Source: Caldicellulosiruptor owensensis OL
Lineage (GTDB): Bacteria > Bacillota > Thermoanaerobacteria > Caldicellulosiruptorales > Caldicellulosiruptoraceae
Direction: 5' to 3'
Length of the DNA: 64,000 bases
NCBI RefSeq assembly: GCF_000166335.1
Contig: NC_014657.1
Location: 2,297,501-2,361,500 of the forward strand
Part shown: in pieces, positions 9,364 through 18,505 of the stretch
Layout of the letters: each line of letters begins with the position of its first letter
Position numbering within the stretch: position 1 is the stretch's first letter
The notes under the pieces: generated by a model
Seen by the model: only the letters and a program-made list of their open reading frames with translations
Told to the model about the DNA's origin: nothing
Databases searched by the model: none
Position numbers and translations under genes: made by a program

Positions 9364-9377
9364 TGCAAATGTTTGCA
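9364..9377. promoter_or_regulatory. LacI-type operator between GH13 and aldolase genes
   Basis: 14-bp palindrome TGCAAATGTTTGCA with a single arm mismatch. It lies 77 bases upstream of the GH13 TTG and 150 bases upstream of the aldolase ATG, so it could control either or both. Confidence 0.7.
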
Positions 9378-9526
9378 CAAATTTGTTTTGTAGGTACTCA
9401 TAAAGTTTTTAAGAGGTCAAATTTGGGTATTTTCAAATCAATCAAATAATTGTAGAATAAAATAGAACAAAAAAATCAAAACAAAACAATATCATGACAA
9501 TGCATTTTAAAGAAAGGTGGAAAAAA

Positions 9527-10168
9527 ATGCAGGATATACAGACCATCAAATCCCAGATATGCAGGATTGGAAGAATTATGTATGAAAGAGGTTATATAAG
9601 CGGACCTGATGGAAACATCTCTGTAAGAGTCGACAAGGATAAAATCATTACAACACCGTCGGGTGTGTCGAAAGGTTTTTTGCATGAAGACATGCTGGTT
9701 TTAATTGACATGGAAGGTAAAATTCTTGAAAAGACAAATTACAAGCCATCGTCTGAAATAAAGATGCACCTCAAAGTTTATCAAGAAAGAGAAGACATAG
9801 GCGCCTGTGTTCATGCACATTCACCTTATGCAACAACATTTGCAGTCTTAAGAAAGCCTCTTGACAAGCCAATTTTAGCAGAGTCAGTTTTCATCTTTGG
9901 CGGGTATATCCCTGTTGCGCCGTTTGCAACACCTTCAACAGTTGAGGTGCCAGAGTCAATAGCACCTTTTATAAAAGACTATGATGCTGTGCTTCTTTCA
10001 AATCATGGTGTTTTGACATACGATAAGGACTTGGAGATGGCATTTTACAAACTCGAGATTGTTGAGTTCTGGGCAAAGATTTTATTTATGTCAAACCAGA
10101 TAGGCACACCGCAAGTTTTGAGCCCTGAGGAAATTCAAAAGGTTTTGGATTTGAGAAAGGATAAGTAA
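9527..10168 (+). CDS. Class II aldolase (L-fuculose/rhamnulose-phosphate aldolase type)
   Basis: 213 residues. Zn-dependent class II aldolase/adducin fold: catalytic Glu in SSEIKMH (E77) and zinc His residues in HAHSPYAT (H96, H98) and SNHG (H160). It splits a ketose 1-phosphate such as fuculose-1-P or rhamnulose-1-P into dihydroxyacetone phosphate and lactaldehyde; it could also be a 5-(methylthio)ribulose-type relative. The start is the ATG at 9527, 6 bases after AAAGGTGG; an in-frame ATG 33 bases upstream has no ribosome site. It heads a plus-strand run with a GH106-like protein (34-base gap) and a corrinoid protein, pointing to deoxy-sugar catabolism. Confidence 0.85.
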   Translation: MQDIQTIKSQICRIGRIMYERGYISGPDGNISVRVDKDKIITTPSGVSKGFLHEDMLVLIDMEGKILEKTNYKPSSEIKMHLKVYQEREDIGACVHAHSPYATTFAVLRKPLDKPILAESVFIFGGYIPVAPFATPSTVEVPESIAPFIKDYDAVLLSNHGVLTYDKDLEMAFYKLEIVEFWAKILFMSNQIGTPQVLSPEEIQKVLDLRKDK

Positions 10169-10201
10169 ATTCAAAAATATAGCATAGAAAGGAGACAAAA
10201 A

Positions 10202-13192
10202 ATGATTGATTTAGAAAAGCTCAAAAACCCGGATAGTTTTTACAGGTGTGCACCTTTCTGGAGCTGGAATGACAATTTAAAAGAGGAAGAGCTTTTGCGC
10301 CAGATAACTGAAATGCACAAAAAAGGTTATGGCGGTTTTTTCATGCACTCAAGGGTTGGACTTGTGACAGAATATCTCTCTGAAGAGTGGCTTTATCTTG
10401 TCAAAAAATGTATAGAGCATGCAAAAAAGCTAAACATGCTTGCATGGATTTACGATGAGGACAAATGGCCGTCTGGTTTTGCAGGCGGTGCTGTGGCTCT
10501 TAAAAATCCCTCATACAGGCACAAGTTTTTAGTACTTTTGAAAGAGGACCAGGTAGAACAAGATGATGAGGTTCTATCAAGCTTTGTGCATGGAGGCGTA
10601 AAGTACATTGTTGCAAAGCGCACAATGAAGCTTGGCGACAAGTGGTTCAACGGAAGCTGTTATGTTGATCTTCTTTCAAAAGAGGTTACACAGGAGTTTA
10701 TAAACCTCACACATGAAGAATACAAAAAAGTTTGCCAAGAACATTTTGGCGATGCAATGCCGGGAATATTCACCGATGAGCCAACATATTTAAGAGTCCA
10801 CTACAAAGATATCCCTACTTTGCCATGGACAGAAAAGCTGCCAGAAAGGTTTTTGCAGAAAAAAGGGTATGACATAAAAGATCACTTTGAAGAGCTTTTC
10901 TTCAATGTTGGCAATTACCACAAGGTCAGATTTGACTTTTTTGACATTGCACTTGAGATGTTCATAGAAAACTTTACCATTCCGTATGCAAAGTGGTGTG
11001 AAGAAAATGGTATTATGATGACAGGTCATTACATGGCAGAAGATACAATGCGCGGTCAGATTGAATGGATAGGCGCTGCAATGCCACATTACGAATACAT
11101 GCAGCTTCCTGGAGTTGACAAGCTTGCAAGACATTTAGAGCAGGTAGTTACTATGAAACAGGTATCATCGGTCTGTGAGCAGCTTGACAAAAAAGGAGTA
11201 CTGTGCGAAACCTTTGGAACAACAGGTCAGCATGTGAGTTTTCTTCACAGAAAATGGATATCAGACTGGCAGGCAGTGTTTGGCGTAACATATATAAACC
11301 CACATCTTAGCCTGTATTCCATGAGAGGTGAGAGAAAAAGAGACTATCCACCAAACCTTTTTTACCAGCAGCCATGGTGGGAAGATGAAAAGTTCTTTGC
11401 AGACTATCTTGCAAGAATCTCGTACATAGCAGGGCTTGGCAAAAGAGATGTTGATGTACTTGTCATCCACCCAATATCCTCTGCGTGGGCAGAATATTCC
11501 AGGTTTGATGATAGCGTAGACAAGCTGGATAGTTTGCTTGACAAAACAGTAAAAGAGCTCATAGCAAACAAGATTGATTTTCACTTTGGCGATGAAATAA
11601 TACTATCAAAGTATGCACAAATCGAAAATGGCAAAATCAGAGTTGGTAGTTATAACTACAAAGTAGTTGTCCTGCCGCCTCTTACAAACTTAAGAAAAAC
11701 AACAATGCAGCTTTTGCAGAATTTTATAAATTCTGGCGGCAAGGTAGTTTCACTAAAAGATTTTATGTTCTCAAGATTTGAACTTTGCATGATAGACGGC
11801 AGCAAGTGTGACATTCCTTTAAAAGAGAATTTTATAAATGTTGCAAATATAGATGAACTTGTTAGCATCTTAAAAGAAGAAGTTTCAATCTATATCGAAG
11901 TGATTGATAAAAAGACAGGTCAAAACGCTAAAAAGATTATACTTCAGAGCAGAAAACTGGATGATGGAAGTAGAATAATCTTTTTGGCAAACACAGACCT
12001 CAAAAGAGAAGCAGAAATCACAATAAAAATCCCTACCGACAACAACGTTTTCGCAGCAGACCTTGTAGATTTTGGCATCTTCAATATACCAACATTGAAA
12101 AGGGAAAATGGCTTTGCTGTGATTAATGCAACAATGTATCCTGCATCAAGCCTGTGTCTTCTGGTATGTGAGAAGGAACTTTCGCAGAATACAAAAAATG
12201 TCATCTCAGGTGTTGTATTTGACAATAGTTTAGAATACAAAACAGGTAGCTGTGAGTTTGACATAGAGCTTAAAAATTACAATACACTGATACTTGATAG
12301 AATAAAATATGAAGTTGATGGAAAGGTAGTATTTGAAGATTGTTATGTTTCCCAGGTTTGGCACAAGCATTTTTATAATCTTCCGGAGGGGACACCCTTC
12401 AAAGCCGCGTACTATTTTGAGGTTGAAAAAGTGCCATCAAAGCTTTTTGTGGCAATAGAATGTGCAGAGAATCTTGACAGAATCCTTGTGAACGGTCAGC
12501 CTGTCAAATTTGAAAGAAAAACCGAAAGTTTTTCGCCCGACCAAAACTTTTTGGATGTGAACATTAGCAAGACTGATATTACCTCTTTTGTCAAACAAGG
12601 GAAAAACGAGATTGTGATAAGTGGCAGAAAGTCAAACAACATTACAGCACCTGGCTGCCATGAAAGAGTAAAAGACCCCAAAAATCACAGACCAACCGAG
12701 GTTGAAGCCATCTATCTTATCGGGAATTTTTCTCTTAGTTGTGTGGATGAAACAAGATTTGTTATAACTGATCCCAAAAAACCATGTCATTTTGATATAA
12801 CAAAAGATGGGTATCCTTTTTACGTTGGGACTATGAGCTTAAAAAGCTCTTTTGAAATTACAAAAGAAAAATCAAAAAGAGTCTATATAAAGCTCAACAA
12901 CGTCAGCGCAGCAGTTGCCAAAGTGTATGTAAACGGCAAGAAAGCATGTATCCTATTTTCCCAGCCGTTTTTGGCTGACATAACAGAGCATGTAACAGAG
13001 GGCAAAAATGACCTTGAAATAGTTTTAACAAACACACTCTTTAATCTCATAGAAGCAAACCATAAAGCAGATGTATTTGACGAGGTGTACAGACGTCCAC
13101 AGAGCTTTATCGATTTTGAAAACTTTACTTCACGATATATGCTCTTGCCATTTGGTCTTGGAAGTTATAGTATATTAACATCTGAGTTTTAA
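10202..13192 (+). CDS. GH106-like glycoside hydrolase (alpha-L-rhamnosidase related)
   Basis: 996 residues, no signal peptide, so cytoplasmic. The N-terminus has the PFWSWND segment and then GYGGFFMHSRVG and IYDEDKWPSG, characteristic of GH106 and related large rhamnosidase-like barrels. Later acidic motifs GIFTDEPTY and TGHYMAEDT are candidate active-site segments. The last ~350 residues are beta-sandwich, galactose-binding-like, with NLDRILVNGQPV. The ATG at 10202 follows GAAAGGAG. With the aldolase upstream, it would release a 6-deoxy sugar (rhamnose, or a methylated rhamnose or fucose) from an imported oligosaccharide. The exact family assignment and linkage are uncertain. Confidence 0.72.
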   Translation: MIDLEKLKNPDSFYRCAPFWSWNDNLKEEELLRQITEMHKKGYGGFFMHSRVGLVTEYLSEEWLYLVKKCIEHAKKLNMLAWIYDEDKWPSGFAGGAVALKNPSYRHKFLVLLKEDQVEQDDEVLSSFVHGGVKYIVAKRTMKLGDKWFNGSCYVDLLSKEVTQEFINLTHEEYKKVCQEHFGDAMPGIFTDEPTYLRVHYKDIPTLPWTEKLPERFLQKKGYDIKDHFEELFFNVGNYHKVRFDFFDIALEMFIENFTIPYAKWCEENGIMMTGHYMAEDTMRGQIEWIGAAMPHYEYMQLPGVDKLARHLEQVVTMKQVSSVCEQLDKKGVLCETFGTTGQHVSFLHRKWISDWQAVFGVTYINPHLSLYSMRGERKRDYPPNLFYQQPWWEDEKFFADYLARISYIAGLGKRDVDVLVIHPISSAWAEYSRFDDSVDKLDSLLDKTVKELIANKIDFHFGDEIILSKYAQIENGKIRVGSYNYKVVVLPPLTNLRKTTMQLLQNFINSGGKVVSLKDFMFSRFELCMIDGSKCDIPLKENFINVANIDELVSILKEEVSIYIEVIDKKTGQNAKKIILQSRKLDDGSRIIFLANTDLKREAEITIKIPTDNNVFAADLVDFGIFNIPTLKRENGFAVINATMYPASSLCLLVCEKELSQNTKNVISGVVFDNSLEYKTGSCEFDIELKNYNTLILDRIKYEVDGKVVFEDCYVSQVWHKHFYNLPEGTPFKAAYYFEVEKVPSKLFVAIECAENLDRILVNGQPVKFERKTESFSPDQNFLDVNISKTDITSFVKQGKNEIVISGRKSNNITAPGCHERVKDPKNHRPTEVEAIYLIGNFSLSCVDETRFVITDPKKPCHFDITKDGYPFYVGTMSLKSSFEITKEKSKRVYIKLNNVSAAVAKVYVNGKKACILFSQPFLADITEHVTEGKNDLEIVLTNTLFNLIEANHKADVFDEVYRRPQSFIDFENFTSRYMLLPFGLGSYSILTSEF

Positions 13193-13211
13193 AAGGGGGG
13201 CTGGTTTAAAA

Positions 13212-13853
13212 ATGGAAATTTTAAATGAAATTTCACAGCTCATTCAAAAAGGAAATGCAAAACTTGCACCTGAAAAGGTAAAAGAGGCTCTGTCTTCTGG
13301 AATCTCCGCTGAGACAATCTTAAACGATGCACTTATCCAGGCAATGTCGGTTGTTGGCGAGAAGTTTAAAAACAACGAGATTTACGTGCCAGAGGTGTTG
13401 ATTGCAGCAAGAGCTATGAAAGCTGCACTGGAGGTATTAAAACCAATCCTGACAGAAACAGGTGTAAAGCCAATCGGTAAGGTTGTGATTGGCACTGTAA
13501 AAGGCGATTTGCACGACATTGGCAAAAACCTGGTTGCTATGATGATGACAGGTTCGGGTCTTGAAGTAATTGACCTTGGAGTGGATGTTGCACCTGAGAA
13601 GTTCTGTGAAGCAGTGAAAAACTATAGTCCACAAGTTGTTGCAATGTCAGCTCTGCTTACAACAACTATGCCAAACATGAAAACAACAATTGAAAAGCTA
13701 CAAGAACAAGGCTTGCGCGATAAGGTAAAGGTGATAGTTGGTGGTGCACCTGTAACAGAAAGCTTTGCAAAGAGCATCGGAGCTGACGGGTATGCACCTG
13801 ACGCGGCATCTGCTGCAGAGATTGCAAAAAAGTTTGTCCAAGGTGCTGCATGA
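13212..13853 (+). CDS. Corrinoid (B12-binding) methyltransferase cognate protein
   Basis: 213 residues. A helical cap domain (about 1-85) is followed by a Rossmann B12 domain with the base-off cobalamin ligand motif DLHDIGKN (D99-x-H101-x-x-G104), SALLTTTM and VGGAPVT. Such MtaC/MtbC-like proteins carry the methyl group between a substrate-specific methyltransferase and a URO-D type transferase. The ATG is 18 bases past the GH106-like stop, so it is part of that operon. No MtaB/MtvB-type partner other than the URO-D genes at 1-1392 is seen. Its presence in a sugar operon is unusual. Confidence 0.88.
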   Translation: MEILNEISQLIQKGNAKLAPEKVKEALSSGISAETILNDALIQAMSVVGEKFKNNEIYVPEVLIAARAMKAALEVLKPILTETGVKPIGKVVIGTVKGDLHDIGKNLVAMMMTGSGLEVIDLGVDVAPEKFCEAVKNYSPQVVAMSALLTTTMPNMKTTIEKLQEQGLRDKVKVIVGGAPVTESFAKSIGADGYAPDAASAAEIAKKFVQGAA

Positions 13854-13875
13854 AAATTTGAAATACTTTCAAATT

Positions 13876-13906
13876 GCCGCAGGCAGGCTTGTCTGTGGCC
13901 TTTCAT
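13876..13906. terminator. Terminator after the corrinoid-protein operon
   Basis: 10-bp stem GCCGCAGGCA/TGTCTGTGGC (two wobbles, 4-base loop) followed on the plus strand by CTTTCATTTTTT. It lies between convergent genes ending at 13853 and 13910. Confidence 0.75.
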
Positions 13907-13909
13907 TTT

Positions 13910-14428
13910 TTATATGCTCATTCTCACGACCATGGCTGCGATGATTAAAACCAAAAAATCTACAGCTATCGCTACCGGTATCAGATACCTTGTCTTTTTC
14001 ACGTTTGTTGCTGCAAGGTATGTGGTGATGACGTAAAAGAGTGTCTCTGTTGATGCGCATATTATAGAAGAATATATGCCTATTTCAGAGTCAACACCGT
14101 ATTTTTCAAAGATGTCTCGCAGCACTGCAAAGCTGCTACTGCCAGAAAACGGTTTTATAATAATAAGACCAAGCGCTTCTTTGTATATCCCAAAAAAGCT
14201 CAATACATGAGACAAGAGCTTTTGCAGGATATCCAAAACCCCTGTCTTTGTGAAAAGCTCAACAGCCACAATCAGTGCAAAAATGTTTGGAAATATCCTT
14301 ATTGAAATTCTAAGTCCATCTTTTACACCTTCAACAAAGCTCTTGAAAACATCTATTCTTTTTGAAGCTGCAAACAGGATTATCAGAAGTAAAAAAGAGA
14401 CTATCAGATAATCTGAGATATTTTTCAT
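13910..14428 (-). CDS. spmB: Spore maturation protein B-like
   Basis: 172 residues, five hydrophobic segments, nucleoside-recognition (Gate) domain. The run IIIKPFSGSSSFAVLRDIFE (about 100-120) is typical of SpmB. In Bacillus, SpmA and SpmB act together in spore core dehydration. The ATG at 14428 overlaps the spmA stop in an ATGA junction, which fixes the start over the longer frame that begins at 14458. Confidence 0.88.
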   Translation of the reverse strand: MKNISDYLIVSFLLLIILFAASKRIDVFKSFVEGVKDGLRISIRIFPNIFALIVAVELFTKTGVLDILQKLLSHVLSFFGIYKEALGLIIIKPFSGSSSFAVLRDIFEKYGVDSEIGIYSSIICASTETLFYVITTYLAATNVKKTRYLIPVAIAVDFLVLIIAAMVVRMSI

Positions 14429-14994
14429 TGCTTCCACACCTTCGACAAAACCTTGCACAGGATTATTCCCACAAAAAGACTTGCCATTGAAACAAAAAGT
14501 GTGGGAAAGGTGATGGCTGCTGGAGCTGATGATGAAAATTTGGTTCTCAGAAGTATCGCAGTTGTTGGAATTAGCTGAATTGAACAGGTGTTTATCAGTA
14601 CAAACAAAATCATCTCGTCAGAGGCTGTAGAATTTTTGGCTTCTTTTGAAAGTTCCTGCATGGCAAGTATACCTGCCGGTGTTGCAGCATTACCAAGCCC
14701 AAGCATATTAGCAACAACATTTAAAAGCATAAAATTCAGCGCCCTTTCGTTTTTGGTTTTAAATAAAGCTTCAAAAATGGGTTTCAAAAGCTTTTTAAAA
14801 ATCTCAACAAGGTTACTATCTTGCACAACTCTCAAAAATCCTGACCAGAGCATTATTGAAAGCAAAATGGTCAAGAAGATATCAGCTGCTTTTTGAGGTG
14901 CCGAAAATAGAATTTCTGTAATTTTTTCTACATTCCCAAAAAGAAGCTGGTACAAAATAGCAGATACAATTGCAACAAGCCAGAATGCGTTCAT
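14425..14994 (-). CDS. spmA: Spore maturation protein A-like
   Basis: 189 residues, membrane protein with the conserved NVVANMLGLGNAATPAGI segment of SpmA. The start is placed at 14994 (MNAFWLVAIV) after AAGAGG; 32 further in-frame residues upstream are charged and lack a ribosome site. It is translationally coupled to spmB. Confidence 0.88.
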   Translation of the reverse strand: MNAFWLVAIVSAILYQLLFGNVEKITEILFSAPQKAADIFLTILLSIMLWSGFLRVVQDSNLVEIFKKLLKPIFEALFKTKNERALNFMLLNVVANMLGLGNAATPAGILAMQELSKEAKNSTASDEMILFVLINTCSIQLIPTTAILLRTKFSSSAPAAITFPTLFVSMASLFVGIILCKVLSKVWKQ

Positions 14995-15118
14995 TTTTTG
15001 AGCCTCTTTAGAGTTTTTGTCACTATATAATTTATACTTAAGCTTGCTTGAGAATATAACAAAAAAGCACTCTGCCAAAGAATAATACAAAAAGCACTTT
15101 TAGCAGAGTGCAAACAAT

Positions 15119-16225
15119 TTACAAACACAAAACCTCCCTTAATAGCTCCATATCAAGAAGAGGTGTTTGAGGCGCTGTGCTCTCAACATCAACAAACCTT
15201 CCTTCTTGGGTTGAAGTGTAGATTGCCCACAGAGTTTCCAGCACATGATAAGAAAGCCTGCCCGATGCCCTAAGAGGTGTTGAGAGCTTTATTGAAAGTG
15301 CCATGTCAAGTATTCCAAGCCCGCGCAGGTTGTCGTAATTGAACGGATTGATGGTCGGCACCTTTGTAAATTCTTTGTCATGGTGTCTTTTTAAGTACAC
15401 CCTGCCATGGTCAAAAAAGTTCGGGTCAGGAACAATTAGCGTGCCTTCTGTACCATAAATTTCTATCCCGCGCAGGTTTGTATCCGGCACATCGTAAGAC
15501 ACAGTAACATTTCCTATGACGCCCGTGTCAAAAAGAAGGTTTGCAGTCACATATGTTGGCATTTCAACCTCAATCTTTTCTCCCCTGTGGGGCTCAGAAG
15601 TTATAAGCCTTTCTTTGTATGTTATCATGCCCATACCAGATACTTTTTTGACAGAACCAAGTAAAAACACAAGGGCTGTCAGGCAATAAGGCCCAACGTC
15701 AAAAAGAGGTCCTAAGTATTTTTTGAAAATAAAATGTGGGTTTGGATGCCACTTTTCAGGTCCACCGTAGAGTATAAAACAGTTTACAGCAAACGGTCTT
15801 CCTATCCATCCATCTTCAATGAGCTTTTTTGCTGTCTGAATGTTCGCACCAAGAAATGTATCAGGCGCACATCCAACTTTAAGGTTTTTCTTTTCTGCCA
15901 ACTCCAGAATTTCTTTTGCTTCCTTTAACGTTGAGCAAAGAGGCTTTTCGCTGTAAAGATGCTTTCCACTTTCCAAAACCCTTTTGTTTATCTCATAGTG
16001 GTGCTGAGGAGGGGTAAGATTCACAATTATATCCACATCAAGGTCATACACTTTGTCAGGTTCTACCACCTGCGGCACAGAAAACTCTGAGGCTATGCTC
16101 TTTGCTTTATCCAAGTCTACATCTGCACACGCATTAATGTCAAATATCCCAAACCTTTTGAGATTTTTAAGGTAAACTGGCGCAATGTTACCACAGCCAA
16201 GCACTGCAACTTTTACTTTTTCCAC
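15119..16225 (-). CDS. Gfo/Idh/MocA family NAD(P)-dependent oxidoreductase
   Basis: About 368 residues. The N-terminal Rossmann motif is VAVLGCGNIAP; SEKPLCSTLKEAKEIL carries the EKP catalytic lysine typical of the family. The C-terminal domain is the GFO_IDH_MocA C-terminal type. The likely substrate is a sugar, inositol or sugar-derived alcohol; none can be named. The preferred start is GTG at 16225, 9 bases after AAGGAG; the ATG at 16234 would touch the Shine-Dalgarno directly. It is separate from spmA by 125 bases and transcribed in the same direction. It could feed the carbohydrate operons nearby (inference). Confidence 0.85.
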   Translation of the reverse strand: MEKVKVAVLGCGNIAPVYLKNLKRFGIFDINACADVDLDKAKSIASEFSVPQVVEPDKVYDLDVDIIVNLTPPQHHYEINKRVLESGKHLYSEKPLCSTLKEAKEILELAEKKNLKVGCAPDTFLGANIQTAKKLIEDGWIGRPFAVNCFILYGGPEKWHPNPHFIFKKYLGPLFDVGPYCLTALVFLLGSVKKVSGMGMITYKERLITSEPHRGEKIEVEMPTYVTANLLFDTGVIGNVTVSYDVPDTNLRGIEIYGTEGTLIVPDPNFFDHGRVYLKRHHDKEFTKVPTINPFNYDNLRGLGILDMALSIKLSTPLRASGRLSYHVLETLWAIYTSTQEGRFVDVESTAPQTPLLDMELLREVLCL

Positions 16226-16343
16226 CTTTTTCATCTCCTTGTGCCTTAATACTAAAGGTTCATTAGCCACCAGTATCAAGAAAATTTGTGTAGCTGAAAA
16301 CCTTATCAGAATTCAAACATCTTTAATTTACTTTATTTTACTT

Positions 16344-16616
16344 CTAAAATGAATATATTCCATCCTCTATAAATGTCTCAAGTTTTATATCCAAAATCTT
16401 GCAGAGTTCTTTCCCAATAGACAGCCCCAGCCCAAAACCTTTCCTGCTTGATTTGTATCTTTCAAACAGAAAAACAAGCTCTTCTTCTTTCAAGTCTGTC
16501 TTATTGTAGATATCTACATACTTCCTCTCGTCCTCAATATACACTTTTTTATCCTTTGTATTTTCAATTGCATTTTTTGAAACAGCTAAAAATATGGTAA
16601 TTGAGCAAGTACTCAA
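16344..16616 (-). pseudogene. Histidine kinase C-terminal remnant
   Basis: A 90-residue frame whose end, FGLGLSIGKELCKILD, is the G2 box and last helix of a GHKL ATPase domain. The sensor, dimerisation domain and N box are missing, and no partner response regulator is near. It is the stub of a deleted two-component kinase. Sequence between 16617 and 16744 shows no further recognisable kinase. Confidence 0.6.
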
Positions 16617-16744
16617 TATGTGCTGCCTCTTAAGATGCTCCTGATCGTCCAGCTTTTTACAACTATTAGAACATTTGTTAAACTGCTGTTTTGTAGCCAG
16701 AGAACATGATCATTTAAAATTGTAATAACACTCTTGAATTCCTG

Positions 16745-18127
16745 TCATTCAAAATTACTGAACAGCAATATATGAGGATTTTGTTCAACAAAACTTATTA
16801 CCTCATCTGTAAAACCGCTTTTTGAAAAAAGAGCATAAAATTTTTTGCGGTGATTGAAAATCATGCTTTTTTCCATCAAGTTATTTAAAACAGACATATC
16901 AACTTTCTGGTTTCCCCACTTGCATTCGCAAAACAGGATGTTGTCGTCGTTAAGTGCTACTATATCAATTTCTTCTTCACGCTTTTTGTAAGGATTGTTC
17001 CCCCACCATTTGCCTATATTTTCAAAGATGAAAGGCAGTTTCTTTTCCCTGTTTAAAATCTTGAGGTAATCCATACATACCTGCTCGTAAACCTCTCCAA
17101 TAAAATCACTTATGAAAGGTTTGATTTTATTCTCAACAACTTCATCAATCAACCCCTGTTCAATTAGAGTCTTGTTGCTAAAAACAAATCGATACCAGAA
17201 TCTAAAGAAATTATCCTTGATTCTGTAAATGCTTTTTCTGCTTTTTGCTTCAAGCTTCAAAGGTGTTACCTTTTCAAGGATTTTCAGGTCTATGAGCACA
17301 GAAATATATTTTGCACACTTATCAGTATCAACTCCCACTTTTGCAGCTATCTCATTTAGCTTGCTGCTACCTGTTGCTATTGCCTCTATTATCGAGTTAT
17401 ATAAAGCAGGCTCTCTTACTTCCTGTCTTAAAAGCAGTTTTGGCTCTTCATAAAGATATGATGACTTGTCCAGTATCTTTGTCCTGATATTTTCGTATAT
17501 GTCTTTTGTACTGTCAAAGATGCTCAAGTACTGCGGAATTCCACCCAAAACTCCATAAGCAGTAACCTGATCTTCAAAACTGTAACTGGGGAAAAACTCT
17601 CTACTTTCAAAAAAACTAAATGGTTCAACTATTAACTGAGCAGTTCTTCGTCCATACAGTGGGCTTTTATAACTCAAGACTTCCTTTTCAATAAAACTTA
17701 CAGAAGATCCACAGATGATCAAAAAGAGTTTGGTATCCTTTAAATGATGGTCAATAAGATTTTGCAAAAGTGAGGGGATGCTTTTGTTTGAATTAACTAT
17801 ATATGGAAACTCATCTATTACCACAACTAATCTTTTATCCTTTGATTGCTGTGCCAAAAATATGAATGCCTTCTCCCATGATTCAAATCTGCGCAGGAAT
17901 CCTCCAAGGTTAAAGTAGGAAAGTATCTTGTCTGAAAAAGATTCAAGGTTAATTTTGTCATTGTATTCCTCAGCAACAAAGAAAATTGAGGGTTTGTTTT
18001 TGCAAAACTCAGTAAGAAGAGTAGTTTTGCCTACACGCCTTCTCCCATACACAACAATAAGGTGGAATTTGTCCTCGTTATAAAGTCTGTTGAGCGTTTC
18101 AAGTTCATATTTTCTGCCGATAAACAT
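16745..18127 (-). CDS. AAA/STAND-type ATPase with DUF234 nuclease-like C-terminus
   Basis: 460 residues. Walker A is YGRRRVGKTT (residues 27-36) and Walker B is RLVVVIDEFPYI near 100. A winged-helix segment follows at about 255-290 (KLNEIAAKVGVDTDKCAKYI). The C-terminal DUF234 region has a PD-(D/E)xK-like signature, EIDIVAL then FCECKWGN (about 397-417). This family is common in thermophilic archaea and Firmicutes; its function is unknown, and a mobile-element or defence role is often suspected. The ATG at 18127 follows GTAGGTGA. A striking palindromic array lies directly upstream (18147-18198), suggesting autoregulation. It sits next to mobile-element debris. Confidence 0.8.
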   Translation of the reverse strand: MFIGRKYELETLNRLYNEDKFHLIVVYGRRRVGKTTLLTEFCKNKPSIFFVAEEYNDKINLESFSDKILSYFNLGGFLRRFESWEKAFIFLAQQSKDKRLVVVIDEFPYIVNSNKSIPSLLQNLIDHHLKDTKLFLIICGSSVSFIEKEVLSYKSPLYGRRTAQLIVEPFSFFESREFFPSYSFEDQVTAYGVLGGIPQYLSIFDSTKDIYENIRTKILDKSSYLYEEPKLLLRQEVREPALYNSIIEAIATGSSKLNEIAAKVGVDTDKCAKYISVLIDLKILEKVTPLKLEAKSRKSIYRIKDNFFRFWYRFVFSNKTLIEQGLIDEVVENKIKPFISDFIGEVYEQVCMDYLKILNREKKLPFIFENIGKWWGNNPYKKREEEIDIVALNDDNILFCECKWGNQKVDMSVLNNLMEKSMIFNHRKKFYALFSKSGFTDEVISFVEQNPHILLFSNFE

Positions 18128-18146
18128 TAAATCACCTACTTTAAAA

Positions 18147-18198
18147 TTACTAACTCTAGAGTTACTAACTCATGAGTTAATACCTATGGAGTTAGTAA
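18147..18198. promoter_or_regulatory. Nested palindromic operator array of the DUF234 ATPase gene
   Basis: TTACTAACTC occurs at 18147-18156 and 18162-18171 (15-base period) and inverted as GAGTTAGTAA at 18189-18198. Within the array, AACTCTAGAGTT (18152-18163) and TAACTCATGAGTTA (18166-18179) are perfect palindromes. It lies 19 bases upstream of the ATPase start. Confidence 0.6.
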
Positions 18199-18298
18199 TA
18201 TTATAACACAACAGCAGGTGAAAATCCACTGTGTTTTTAGATTTTGTTACGAATGTTTGTTGTAAAATTAAATGCAACAGGGTAAAAAAATATTGAAG

Positions 18299-18505
18299 CC
18301 ATAGCTTCCACCTGTATATGATATTAGTTGTAAAGACAATACAATACACAGGAGGGTGAAAGCTATGGCCTATAATGATAACACCACAAAATGAAAGAAA
18401 TTTAAACACCTGAGCCAGGAAGAAAAGAGAAGCGATAGAGAAACTATTAGAAGCAGGCTTTGGAATAAGAAAAATAGCAAAACTTTTAAATAGAAATGCA
18501 AGCAC
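18299..18505 (+). mobile_element. IS30-family transposase remnant (5' end only)
   Basis: An imperfect inverted repeat (CCATAGCTT at 18299 and AAGCTATGG ending 18368) precedes a broken reading frame. The ATG at 18365 meets a TGA after nine codons. KKFKHLSQEE follows, then a frameshift, then EAIEKLLEAGFGIRKIAK and LLNRNAST. This is the N-terminal helix-turn-helix of IS30-type transposases. The rest of the gene, including the DDE domain, is absent; sequence switches abruptly to a Uma2 gene near 18505. Confidence 0.7.
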
